Positions 1-7,916 of a stretch of DNA of 64,000 nt are shown in pieces. The notes beneath the pieces were generated by a model. The model made no database searches. It was not told where the DNA came from and worked only from the letters and a program-made list of their open reading frames with translations. This DNA comes from Acidobacteriota bacterium (GTDB lineage: Bacteria > Acidobacteriota > Terriglobia > Terriglobales > Acidobacteriaceae): assembly GCA_003010405.1 (NCBI GenBank), contig PJLO01000007.1, positions 1 through 64,000 on the forward strand, written 5' to 3'. Every line of letters begins with the position of its first letter. The first letter of the stretch is position 1. The translations under genes and the position numbers were made by a program.

Positions 1-49
1 CGATCAGTTCCCATTGCGCATCCGTCATCAGCTTCTGCCGATTCTTCAT
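1..49 (-). mobile_element. Transposase N-terminus, cut by window edge
   Basis: Read on the minus strand from the ATG at 49, the first 16 codons give MKNRQKLMTDAQWELI. The phrase MTDAQWELI is typical of the extreme N-terminus of IS5-group transposases (DUF4096-type helix-turn-helix). The rest lies outside the window, so intactness cannot be judged. It sits next to other debris of mobile DNA and a tRNA gene. The assignment rests on a short motif only. Confidence 0.5.
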
Positions 50-175
50 GACAGAAGCTCACCAGCTAAGCTGCCTCAGACGTAAGTACCTGACTTGAGG
101 CCTTACCTATTTTTGAAACACGCTCTAGGGAAGGTCTGCACAAGTTGCGAATGTAGCGTTGATTTGGGGCTATAG

Positions 176-370
176 GTTGTACGCTCACGCGCCCTGCATG
201 GTAGACCCACGCCACGCAACCGAAGCGAAATCCGGCAAGACGCCGCACACAAGGCCGCCGACGGAAAGCGGTATGACCTGAGGGAAGGCTTGCTGGTGGA
301 TGGTAAGCGGATACGGCCCGGAGTTGAGGAGGGCTGCAAGTGTTCCTCAAGAAGTGTGCTGCCAGAATAG
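176..370 (+). pseudogene. Phage head-morphogenesis (Mu gpF/SPP1 gp7-like) C-terminal remnant
   Basis: An open frame without a credible start, bounded upstream by a stop at 173, ends at TAG 368-370. Its last 40 residues contain DGKRYDLREGLLVDGKR, then RPGVEEGCKC and a terminal SVLPE. This resembles the C-terminus of phage Mu F-like/SPP1 gp7 minor head proteins, which end in a glycine-proline turn followed by a CxC motif and a short valine-leucine-proline tail. Only about 64 codons survive, so this would be a decayed prophage fragment. The resemblance is by eye and could be fortuitous. The opposite-strand reading frame over the same bases has no recognisable features. Confidence 0.38.
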
Positions 371-462
371 GGCTAGAAACCCGGTAAACCTACATGGCAC
401 CTACATGACAACAGCAGATTGTAGTCAATCAGGATAATTTGTTCGTATGCTATTGATTTGTA

Positions 463-538
463 TGGTGGGCCTGCAGGGATTTGAACCCCGAACCAAAGGA
501 TTATGAGTCCTCTGCTCTAACCGTTGAGCTACAGGCCC
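463..538 (-). tRNA. tRNA-Ile (CAU anticodon, lysidine type)
   Basis: The minus strand folds as a full cloverleaf of 76 nt. It has acceptor stem GGGCCTG/CAGGCCC, anticodon loop CTCATAA (anticodon CAU), a T-arm with GTTCAAATC, and an encoded 3' CCA. A CAU anticodon could mean initiator Met, elongator Met or Ile2. The acceptor stem has C4-G69 and C5-G68, the pairs known as positive determinants for the lysidine synthetase TilS, where elongator tRNA-Met usually has U-A and A-U. tRNA-Ile2 is therefore preferred. Remnants of mobile DNA lie on both sides, in keeping with tRNA genes as integration sites. Confidence 0.88.
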
Positions 539-802
539 GTTCCAGACTTACAACCTCACCTCTTCCGAGTGTAGCAGATTTATTTTCAACGCTACGTTTC
601 CAACCTCGCTCGGCATCGCATGGCTTTACGGTGGAGTTCAGAATATCGGCTAAGGGAAGGGCATTAATACCGTGCCGCGCTTTTACGCGACCGGACGCAG
701 AAACCCGGGCGTGAGTGTCGACCGCGCTGGCAACCGGAGTGTGCAGTGTTCGCCTCTAATTAATAGAGCGTGGGCGCGGGAATTGCCTTAAACAGGCGAT
801 GA

Positions 803-1153
803 CCAGCGCAACATAACTCGGCAGGAGAGAGAAGCCGGAATAGTGAGACCGCCGACGCAAGGTCGCGGCATAAAGACGCTTTGCGCACAGCGAGGAAAGA
901 AGGTTGCGAAGCGTTTATGGTTTTCGACGAAGTTTTCAGCGTGCATGAGATCGCGCAAATGATGAACCGGCCTCAGGGCGAGATTCATAGAGGCGTGCAG
1001 CGCGCGCCGAAAAATCTTATTTCTTCTTGCACCGGCTTTGAAACAAAAGCCAGCCTTATTGTTTTTCCACTCGAGCAGCAGAGCAGAAACAAGCGCGTAA
1101 TCTTTGGGCGGCCTGCCTGCTCTCAAAATGCAAATCTCAGGAGTGACGCATGA
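803..1153 (+). pseudogene. Sigma-70 region-4-like HTH remnant
   Basis: The 611-base stretch 539-1149 holds no convincing intact gene. One frame, open from 803 and possibly started by TTG 881, encodes EAFMVFDEVFSVHEIAQMMN followed by RPQGEIHRGVQRA. This matches the rhythm of a sigma-70 region 4 helix-turn-helix (EAF-x6-FSVxEIAxxxxRPxGE). The flanking sequence has no recognisable sigma domain. The frame ends at TGA 1151-1153, overlapping the ATG of the next gene by four bases, so a short translated leader cannot be excluded. The part 539-802 holds only the upstream side of the tRNA gene. The call rests on a single motif. Confidence 0.3.
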
Positions 1154-2307
1154 TCAATCGAGAAGATATCCGCGAATTGGCAGAATACGAATCACCAAGT
1201 GGATGCGCGCTCAGTTTCTACTATCAACCAGAGAAACCAAAGGATCAATCGCATCGCGAAGACGCCATCCGCCTGAAGGATCTGGTGCGAGGCGCAATGC
1301 GCGAAGCGGAGAAGAATGGCCAAAAAGATTTTGTGCAAAAAGACCTTGAACACATTCTGGCCATAGCAGACGACCTCCAATGGATCGGGGGAAAAGCGAA
1401 AGCTATTTTTGCCGATCAGGAAAAAGGCTTGTGGCGCGAGTTCGACATGCCACCTTTGTTAGGTGGAACAAAAATAGTTGTGGATCGTCGTTTTCATTTA
1501 CGGCCGATGTTGACATTGATGAGGTGGCGTCCCCAAGTCTGTGCCTGTCTCATCGATCGCCAGCGCGCACGGATTTTTCAATACGATGGTCAGGATTGTA
1601 ATGAGGTGGCGTGCTTCTTCGACAAAGTGCCGCGCGTGGTTGACAGCAACGGTTTTTCCGGATTCGACGCGGGACACAGGGAGCGCCATGCCGCAGAGCT
1701 CGCCAAGCGACACTACAAGATGGTGGCCGACACGCTAATGGCAATGCAGCAGCGCGATGAGTGGGAGCTATTGGTGATTGGTTGTCGCGACGATCAGTGG
1801 AGCGACATCCGCGAGGCGCTATACCCATACCTGCAAAAGAAGCTGGCTGGACGATTCACCTTGGAGAGCAGCGTGCGCTCAGAGCAGGACCTGAAGCAGG
1901 AGATCGAGCGACTCTTAGGTTCATTGGAGAAGACCACGCGGGAAGATTCCCTGCGAGAAGCCATTGGCCAGGCCCAGCGCAGTAGTCGAGGCTCGGTCGG
2001 ACTGCGGCATGTGTTGTCGTCGTTGCAAAAAGGTGAAGTACAGAAGTTGCTGATTGGTGAGCGATTCACGGCTCAGGGCATCGAGTGCTCGAACTGTGGA
2101 CACATCGCAATGAGAAAGGCAGGGGAATGCGGCGTCTGCGGACACAGACTTGATGAGGTAAAAGAGATTTCTGAGGCTATTCTCAACAGTGCTCTGCGAC
2201 AGGGCGTGGAGGTTATCTACGTTAAGGACAACGACGAAATCGAACGCGTAGGAAACATCGCGGCATTGCTGCGTTTCCGCGCAGAGCCGATGAGTGCGGT
2301 AGGTTGA
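1150..2307 (+). CDS. Bacterial eRF1-like (baeRF) protein with zinc ribbon
   Basis: A 385-residue soluble protein with the layout of bacterial archaeo-eukaryotic release factor homologues. It has an alpha/beta N-terminal region (1-120), an eRF1 domain-2-like module (about 128-260) with VCACLIDRQRARIF and later WELLVIGCRD, and a C-terminal eRF1 domain-3/L7Ae-like region (about 285-378). The last carries a zinc ribbon with C313, C316, C327 and C330. In eRF1, domain 2 carries the GGQ loop that triggers peptidyl-tRNA hydrolysis. Here the equivalent loop reads NGFSGFDAGHRERH (168-180), so the Gln is absent. A role on stalled ribosomes or in stress is proposed for the family but unproven. AGGAG lies seven bases before the ATG. 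The phosphoribosyltransferase downstream is probably cotranscribed. Confidence 0.75.
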   Translation: MINREDIRELAEYESPSGCALSFYYQPEKPKDQSHREDAIRLKDLVRGAMREAEKNGQKDFVQKDLEHILAIADDLQWIGGKAKAIFADQEKGLWREFDMPPLLGGTKIVVDRRFHLRPMLTLMRWRPQVCACLIDRQRARIFQYDGQDCNEVACFFDKVPRVVDSNGFSGFDAGHRERHAAELAKRHYKMVADTLMAMQQRDEWELLVIGCRDDQWSDIREALYPYLQKKLAGRFTLESSVRSEQDLKQEIERLLGSLEKTTREDSLREAIGQAQRSSRGSVGLRHVLSSLQKGEVQKLLIGERFTAQGIECSNCGHIAMRKAGECGVCGHRLDEVKEISEAILNSALRQGVEVIYVKDNDEIERVGNIAALLRFRAEPMSAVG

Positions 2308-2335
2308 AAATTAGACGGAAGGAGATGCTCAGATT

Positions 2336-2536
2336 ATGGCAGACAAAGGCGAAAAACGGCAGATAGTCGCGCGCGCAAACGCGAATGAAACAGAGAAAGT
2401 CCGGGCATCGAAGAAAATTGTTTCAGAAGAGAGGTCAACGGAAAAAGCGAGCACGGTCGTCGGCCCTGGAAAGGGGTTTCGAAAACGCCAGAGAGAGCGC
2501 GAGCAACGAAACTTGTTTAGCAAAAACGTGGCGTGA
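2336..2536 (+). CDS. Small basic hypothetical protein
   Basis: A 66-residue, very Lys/Arg/Glu-rich polypeptide with no hydrophobic stretch and no recognised domain. It starts at an ATG 11 bases after an AAGGAG sequence, 28 bases downstream of the eRF1-like gene, so it could be translated from the same message. Its low complexity (repeated KKIVSEER, KRQREREQR) is compatible with a disordered nucleic-acid- or ribosome-binding peptide, but also with a chance open frame. No homologue is recognised. From 2537 to 2668 nothing else is visible. Confidence 0.35.
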   Translation: MADKGEKRQIVARANANETEKVRASKKIVSEERSTEKASTVVGPGKGFRKRQREREQRNLFSKNVA

Positions 2537-2668
2537 GTGGGCCGATACCGCTGAGCAGCTACTTCATCTGCAAAGAACAGAGGGGTGAAAAGCTGAGCAA
2601 GCAGGTGACGGTCTTCTGACGAGGCTCAGCGCGCCCGCGATTGTGCTTACCAGATCGAGGAGTGGGAG

Positions 2669-3328
2669 ATGCGATTTCGCGATCGAATTCATGCGGGGCA
2701 GTTATTAGCAGCTCAGCTCTCGAAGTATATAGCTGCCCCGGATGTTCTCGTGTGTGCTCTGCCGCGCGGCGGAGTTGTGGTTGGTTTTCAGGTAGCTGAG
2801 GTTCTAAGGAGCGCCCTCGATATTGTGGTTGTTCGCAAGCTGGGTGTGCCAGGTCAAAAAGAGCTTGCGATGGGAGCCATCGCGTCCGGCGGAATCCGTG
2901 TCCTGCGGCATGACCTGATAGAAGAGCTGGAAATTTCAGATCGGGTCCTGGAGACGATCGTTGCCGAGGAAGAGCGAGAACTGGAACGGCGCGAGGCAAT
3001 TTATCGCGGCGGTGCTCCTCCTCCAGAGATTAGCGGACGCACAATCATTCTGGTGGACGATGGCCTTGCGACGGGAGCAACGATGTGGGCTGCTGCTGTG
3101 GCTGTGCGGCAGCAACAACCCAAGCGGCTTGTGATTGCAGTTCCAGTGGCTCCCCCCTCGACCTGTACTGAACTGTCGGCTCAGGCTGATGAAATTGTCT
3201 GTATTTCGCGGCCAGCCTTGTTCGCTGCGATCGGCGAGTTCTATGAGGATTTCCACCAAGTCTCTGACGAAGAAGTAAAAGACCTGTTGCGCCGCGCCGC
3301 GAGTCGAACCTCCCGCAAGCTCGCCTGA
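2669..3328 (+). CDS. Phosphoribosyltransferase-domain protein
   Basis: A 219-residue type I phosphoribosyltransferase fold. The PRPP-binding loop is VDDGLATGAT (about residues 129-138), preceded by the hydrophobic strand TIIL. The N-terminal half has ALPRGGVVVGFQVAEVL, typical of a COG1926-like group of uncharacterised PRTases, and RKLGVPGQKELAMGAIASGG, the region that normally contacts the base or substrate. The substrate is unknown. Relatives often sit in stress-response islands, which fits the upstream eRF1-like gene. GGAGTGGGAG directly before the ATG is a plausible ribosome-binding site. Not a recognisable apt, hpt, upp or pyrE. Confidence 0.85.
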   Translation: MRFRDRIHAGQLLAAQLSKYIAAPDVLVCALPRGGVVVGFQVAEVLRSALDIVVVRKLGVPGQKELAMGAIASGGIRVLRHDLIEELEISDRVLETIVAEEERELERREAIYRGGAPPPEISGRTIILVDDGLATGATMWAAAVAVRQQQPKRLVIAVPVAPPSTCTELSAQADEIVCISRPALFAAIGEFYEDFHQVSDEEVKDLLRRAASRTSRKLA

Positions 3329-3374
3329 CAAGGCCTGTCATCGTAGCTTCGAGGAGAAAAGAAACTTGGACCGC

Positions 3375-3928
3375 ATGTTGAGCGCTGTGAGCCCACATTC
3401 CGGGGAAACGAGTACTGCATGTGTTGGCACTGTTACGATTTTTGTGGTTTTCGGCGCAGCCGTTTCGAAGGACGGAGGTCCAAGCTGTGCGATGCAACGA
3501 CGGTTGAAGGAGCTTTGCTCGGATCGAAAACAGTTCGCGACCCTCTATTCTTGGTGTGCGGTGCTATTTGTAAGAATCCTCCATCCGAAGCAGCAGTAAT
3601 GTCGAGGCTGTTGCAACAAGCTGGAATCCAAAAACAGAACATCCTGATCGAGGATGAATCGCACAATACATTGCAATCCGTACGAAACTGCGTACGCATT
3701 CTTCGGTCTTTGTCAGGACCCAGAGAGATCGTGATCTGCTCCGACACTTACCACATTCCTCGCTGCCGCTGGCTGTTCAGACTGTACGGCATTCGCACAC
3801 GCCCTGGTAAAGTTCGCAGAGGACGGGAAAGCAACACGTCGTGGCGCTGGGGGTACTACTATCTGCGCGAAGTCGCCGCCTTGCCGTGGAACACACTCAT
3901 CGCGCTCATGACGCGAAGCCCGCGCTAA
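3375..3928 (+). pseudogene. YdcF/DUF218-family protein, frameshifted
   Basis: Two frames together spell one DUF218 (YdcF/SanA/ElyC-like) domain. The first, from ATG 3375, gives IFVVFGAAVSKDGGPSCAMQRR (first strand and Ser-containing loop). The second picks up at about 3503 with VEGALLGSK, PSEAAVMSRLLQQAGI, EDESHNTLQSV and CSDTYHIPRCRWLFRLYG, the family's conserved C-terminal motifs. The switch needs one missing base at about 3500-3504 (cgacggttgaa), next to a G run. The product would be truncated, so this is either a real pseudogene or an error in a homopolymer. Intact family members are usually membrane-anchored with envelope-related roles. No typical N-terminal membrane anchor is seen here. 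Confidence 0.65.
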
Positions 3929-3948
3929 GTGAGGACTTTGTTTCCTTG

Positions 3949-4923
3949 TTACTCATCGTTTGACGGGAAACCCTGAACATCCACGTTCGTAAGTCCGGCA
4001 GCTTTAGCCCAGAGTATCGCTTCAATGTATTCGGAGTTTCTGATTCTGCGAGCTATATCTGGATAGCTCCACGCCTCATACATGGGCGTGTACTGAGACA
4101 TGATGTTCAGGTAACTATCCTTGGGAAGATTCCGCGCAATCCACTCCACAACGCGTTTGGTGCCACTGACACCGTTGGGCATGACCAGATGGCGGATCAT
4201 GAGTCCCCGGTACATGAGGCCATCTGGCGCGGGCCGCGCAACCCCCACCTGACGATGCATTTCAAGCAAAGCAGCTTCCGTGATCTCAGGATAAGTCTCG
4301 GCACCTGAGGAGTACTTGGCAGCCATCCTCCCGTCCGAATACTTGAAGTCAGGCAAGTAGATATCGACGACGCCGTCGAGCATCTTCAGTATCTCTACCC
4401 GTTCCCAACCACAGGTGTTGTAAACCAGCGGCAATCGAAGCCCCTGAGCTGCCGCCACATCGAGAGCCAGCAGGATGTGTGGAGAGTAGTGGGTTGGTGT
4501 GACAAGGTTGATATTATGACATCCCTGCTCTTGAAGGTGGAGCATTACCGCTGCGAGTTCTTCGACAGTTCGGGGCGGCTCGCCTTTTCCCTGGCTGATT
4601 TGCCAGTTGAGGCAGAACACACACCGGAGGCTACAGTGGGTCAGGAAAATGGTTCCAGAACCTCCCCTGCCCACCAGCGATTTCTCCTCGCCAAAATGCG
4701 GGTGATAGGCGGACATCTCGAGCCGGGAAGACGCGTTACAGAAGCCCCTCTCGCCATTCAACCGGTTTGCTCTACATTGCCTGGGACAGAGCTGACAACT
4801 CTTCATGACGTCCCATAGTTTCAGCCCTCTCGTCTTGAGATCACCCCGCCGGTGGAGGCTAAGGTAGGCAGGTTCGAAGTCAGGATCGATATTTGCCGTG
4901 GAGAAATACACCATGATGGCCAT
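3949..4923 (-). CDS. pflX: PflX-like radical SAM protein
   Basis: A 324-residue radical SAM enzyme of the COG1313/PflX type, related to pyruvate formate-lyase activating enzymes. The cluster motif is HCSLRCVFCLNW (CxxxCxxC, about residues 96-103), which would bind a 4Fe-4S cluster and SAM. An N-terminal cysteine set CQLCPRQC ... GFC (about 43-62) precedes it, as is normal for this family. The later HYSPHILLALD and YLPDFKYSD motifs also match. The protein substrate is unknown; no glycyl-radical enzyme gene is in the window. An alternative ATG lies nine bases inside the chosen start. It is transcribed against the gene before it, and 4924-5078 is an ordinary intergenic gap. Confidence 0.8.
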   Translation of the reverse strand: MAIMVYFSTANIDPDFEPAYLSLHRRGDLKTRGLKLWDVMKSCQLCPRQCRANRLNGERGFCNASSRLEMSAYHPHFGEEKSLVGRGGSGTIFLTHCSLRCVFCLNWQISQGKGEPPRTVEELAAVMLHLQEQGCHNINLVTPTHYSPHILLALDVAAAQGLRLPLVYNTCGWERVEILKMLDGVVDIYLPDFKYSDGRMAAKYSSGAETYPEITEAALLEMHRQVGVARPAPDGLMYRGLMIRHLVMPNGVSGTKRVVEWIARNLPKDSYLNIMSQYTPMYEAWSYPDIARRIRNSEYIEAILWAKAAGLTNVDVQGFPSNDE

Positions 4924-5078
4924 CCCGCTGCAAGGGCAAAGGGCCGAGAACGGCGTTATTCGGATTATTGCCGGGCATCATGTTAGGTCCGGCACACCAT
5001 TTTTTCAAGCGAATCTTCGGGTTGTGCTCTGCAGGTGAATCCATACCACTGTCGCTCGTTCAGATTTCCAGAGCGCCG

Positions 5079-5933
5079 TCACAGCGCAGGGGAGAGGGCA
5101 AACAGTCCTTCGCTCACGGCCCGCCCGATGTTGGCCATCAGGTCCACCTTCGCGTTCACCGCGTACAGGTGGGGCGTTAGCGCCCAAAGCTCACGTACGA
5201 CGCGGCGAGGAGTGACTGTGGCTCCGCCCCGGCGCTGTTCGAGTTCCGCTACGAGCATGGGAAGAACCTTGTCACTGAGGCGCAGCGCGGTGTCCACCAC
5301 AAAAAGGGTTACATCAGGCCGAAGCATGGTTACGCGGTCGAAAAAGGCAGCAACTTCGCCGTCTGCAAGGTGCTTGGGTGGGGACGATTTCAGCTCGAGA
5401 TAGATAAGCTTACCTTCTGCTGCTGCGACCACATCGAGGTCTCCTCCTACACCTGGGGCGTGGAACCCTACGCCAGCTAAAGCATCAAAGCCAAACCTTT
5501 GGCCCAATTCGCGCGCAACATACCACTCAAGGATTCCACCAAAATTCCGCGCGCTGCCCAATAACCGGTAATGGCACTGCGAGATCCGTTCGGCAAGACC
5601 AAGCTCGACTAACGATTCCGCGTAGGCTCTCGACTGAGCAGGCTTCAGATATCTTGATGCTTGCTCCGGCGCAAATCCTTCACGAAGCAAGATAGCTCCG
5701 CGCAGAAACAGACGAAAGCCATAGTGGCCGAGCAATTCTGAAAGGAGCGAAGCTCTCTCTTCTTCGAAATTTTCCGGGAAGGGCAAATCTAATCGTGACT
5801 TGCTCGGTTGCAAGCCCCGGCGCACCAGCATGCGCATTGCTTCGCCGCTGGGCAGGGGCAGTTTCTCTGGGCGAGGCGGCCGCACTGCCGCTGCTTCAGT
5901 CTCGAGTTCGCGAGCTGTGGAGTCTTTCTTCAC
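5079..5933 (-). CDS. Hypothetical protein with PD-(D/E)XK nuclease-like core
   Basis: A 284-residue protein starting with GTG. The N-terminal half (about 55-135) is helical with a winged-helix feel. The C-terminal part has a core typical of restriction-endonuclease-like folds: E136 in a helix, then GVGGDLDVVAAAEGKLIYLELKSS, where D167 and the E180-x-K182 pair lie on adjacent strands. That D...ExK arrangement is the metal-binding catalytic signature of the PD-(D/E)XK superfamily. No partner methyltransferase, helicase or Argonaute lies nearby, so a defence role is not indicated. It could be a repair or RNA-processing nuclease, or a degenerate fold. It precedes the unrelated guaB-like gene on the same strand with a 45-base gap. 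Confidence 0.6.
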   Translation of the reverse strand: MKKDSTARELETEAAAVRPPRPEKLPLPSGEAMRMLVRRGLQPSKSRLDLPFPENFEEERASLLSELLGHYGFRLFLRGAILLREGFAPEQASRYLKPAQSRAYAESLVELGLAERISQCHYRLLGSARNFGGILEWYVARELGQRFGFDALAGVGFHAPGVGGDLDVVAAAEGKLIYLELKSSPPKHLADGEVAAFFDRVTMLRPDVTLFVVDTALRLSDKVLPMLVAELEQRRGGATVTPRRVVRELWALTPHLYAVNAKVDLMANIGRAVSEGLFALSPAL

Positions 5934-5978
5934 AAAACAATTACGTCCCGCCCCGTTCCGTTATTCAACAGCGTCCAC

Positions 5979-7460
5979 TCACCGCTGAAACGACTCAACT
6001 CTGGAGGCCGCCGTGAGCTTCACGATATATCGCTCTGGATGAGCCCAGAATTTTTCGCGCAGCTCCTGCAGACTCTCCGCCCCACCGTAGCTGATGGCGG
6101 AACACAGATGCTTGATCATGTTATGGATTATGGTACGGGCCGAACCCTGCGCCGGTACGCTCACCTCGATACCTTCGGCTCCGAAGGCTTCCACTTCACG
6201 AGTTTCGGCTTCTTCCAGATCGAGCCGATCACGAATTGCGCCAACAGATGCCATTCCGCGGAAGACTTTGAACGGGACTTTTACGATCTTCTGCAAATCC
6301 GGTTCGAGCACGGACTTGAGTACAACTTCACCGGGCGTCTCCTCTGTTCCCGCGAACACTGAACCGAGCATCACCGAATCGCCGCCAAACATGAGCGCCT
6401 GCGCTATGCTGCCGTCGCGTTTAACGCCGCCATCAGCAATCAACGGTACTCGATCTCCGACGGCTATACGGCAACGAACGATCGCCTCGACCTGGGGAAT
6501 CCCGAAATTAGTATTCAGTCGCGTCGTGCACCCACCGCCCGGTCCAATGCCAACCTTTATTCCGTTTGCGCCGCGTTCGAGGAGGAACCGGGCACCTTCT
6601 TCGGTGGCCACGTTGCCAGCGATGAGTTCGATATTCCCGTGGCGTTTCCGCAGCTCTTCAAGCGCGCGTTCCATCACACGTGAATGGCCGTGAGCAATAT
6701 CCACGACAAGCACATCCGCACCAACACGAACTAGTTCAGCGGCGCGTTCCAGATAATCGCCAGTCGCTCCAACTGCCGCGCCAACACGCAACCGGCCCTG
6801 ATCGTCACGGGTGGCAAAAGGGTGTCGCTTGTGCTTCAGTAAATCTTTTGCGGTAATGATGCCTAACAGCGTCCCGTCAGGATTGATGAGCGGCAGCTTC
6901 TTGATCTTTTGTGCCGTCATTACGCTCTCCGCCTCGTCAAGCGAAATAAGGCCGGTATGCACTACCAAACGGTCGCGAGGAGTCATGCGCTCAGAGACCG
7001 GAATCTTAGGACCGACGAAACGCACATCGCGCTCGGTCAGAAGGCCCGCCAATCGGCCTTCTCCGTCGACCACCGCCAACGTTCCCACATGCGTACGCTC
7101 CATCTCGTGAATCGCTTCGCTCACGCTCCGATTCACTGAGATCGTGTGGGGGGCCGTGATAATGCCATGTTGGGTGCGTTTGACCGTCTCGACTTCGGTC
7201 ACCTGGGGCTGAACGTCACCTGCACGGAAACCGCGATCGATGACTCCGATTCCGCCCTCTTCGGCCAGCACAACTGCCATTGCGGCTCGGGTAATCGTGT
7301 CCATGTTTGCCGAAACCAGAGGACGCTTAATCGTTATGTGCTCGGAGAAACGTGCTGATAAATCGATACGGCCAGGGTCACGGCGTGCAACGATGCCACA
7401 CTGAGGGGTGAACAGAAAATCTTCAAATGTGCAACCACGTACGAACTCTAATAAATCCAT
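5979..7460 (-). CDS. guaB: IMP dehydrogenase-family protein (GuaB-like) with CBS pair
   Basis: A 493-residue (beta/alpha)8 protein with an inserted CBS pair (about 97-215), as in IMP dehydrogenases, which oxidise IMP to XMP with NAD in GMP synthesis. The N-terminus FVRGCTFEDFLFTPQ and the motifs ADGGVKRDG, MLGSVFAGTEETPGE and FRGMASVGAI are family hallmarks. The catalytic Cys311 and Thr313 are present. However, the active-site loop reads GPGGGCTTR instead of the usual GPGSICTTR, and the flap has R412-L413 where IMP dehydrogenases carry Arg-Tyr. These changes leave the true activity (IMP dehydrogenase, GMP reductase-like or other) open. GAAGGGGGCCGAA precedes the ATG as a ribosome-binding site. 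Confidence 0.85.
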   Translation of the reverse strand: MDLLEFVRGCTFEDFLFTPQCGIVARRDPGRIDLSARFSEHITIKRPLVSANMDTITRAAMAVVLAEEGGIGVIDRGFRAGDVQPQVTEVETVKRTQHGIITAPHTISVNRSVSEAIHEMERTHVGTLAVVDGEGRLAGLLTERDVRFVGPKIPVSERMTPRDRLVVHTGLISLDEAESVMTAQKIKKLPLINPDGTLLGIITAKDLLKHKRHPFATRDDQGRLRVGAAVGATGDYLERAAELVRVGADVLVVDIAHGHSRVMERALEELRKRHGNIELIAGNVATEEGARFLLERGANGIKVGIGPGGGCTTRLNTNFGIPQVEAIVRCRIAVGDRVPLIADGGVKRDGSIAQALMFGGDSVMLGSVFAGTEETPGEVVLKSVLEPDLQKIVKVPFKVFRGMASVGAIRDRLDLEEAETREVEAFGAEGIEVSVPAQGSARTIIHNMIKHLCSAISYGGAESLQELREKFWAHPERYIVKLTAASRVESFQR

Positions 7461-7580
7461 TTCGGCCCCCTTCGTCTGAAAGTCTACCGAAGACCAACTA
7501 CATTACAAGATGGCTCGTGACACCCAGGATGCCTGCGGAATTGCACCTCGCTTGTTACCGGGCAGGGAAGTTGGCTTCCG

Positions 7581-7808
7581 TCATTCCGATGGCCGCACCT
7601 TGCGGACTTGCCACCACGCATAGCTGAAGAGCAACGCGAATACCCAGGAAAGACCAATGAACAATTTTCGAACCCAGCCTGCCTGCAATCCTTCTAACAG
7701 GCCGATCGTTCCAGTCACAGCCGCAATCCACCACAGCAGCGCCACGAATCCTACACGTCGGCGGGTGCCTGCGACAGAGTGTAGGTCCGTTTCTCTGCCC
7801 TGTTCCAT
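7581..7808 (-). CDS. Small two-helix membrane protein, hypothetical
   Basis: A 75-residue protein with two hydrophobic segments, about VGFVALLWWIAAVTGTIGLL (19-38) and LFIGLSWVFALLFSYAWW (49-66), and a basic C-terminal tail KVRPSE. Positively charged residues lie before the first helix and after the second, suggesting both ends are cytoplasmic. An AGGAG sits about ten bases before the ATG, which supports translation. No family is recognised. It lies between guaB and the sirtuin gene on the same strand, without close spacing to either. Confidence 0.55.
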   Translation of the reverse strand: MEQGRETDLHSVAGTRRRVGFVALLWWIAAVTGTIGLLEGLQAGWVRKLFIGLSWVFALLFSYAWWQVRKVRPSE

Positions 7809-7916
7809 CCTGTCCTACTCCTAGCTGAGATTCGGGGGATGTGGCCACACAATAGATACGTAGGGCCGGAATTCCCGGGGTGATTCTCTCACAAATCACC
7901 CATCTGTCAGTGACGA

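Noticed and set aside
66-350. Minus-strand open frame of 94 codons (and an overlapping one)
   Set aside because: No conserved motif, Pro/Arg-rich composition typical of shadow frames, and it lies over a plus-strand stretch with a recognisable phage-like C-terminus.
788-1126. 112-codon minus-strand open frame upstream of the eRF1-like gene
   Set aside because: Low similarity to any protein style, no Shine-Dalgarno, overlaps the plus-strand HTH-like fragment.
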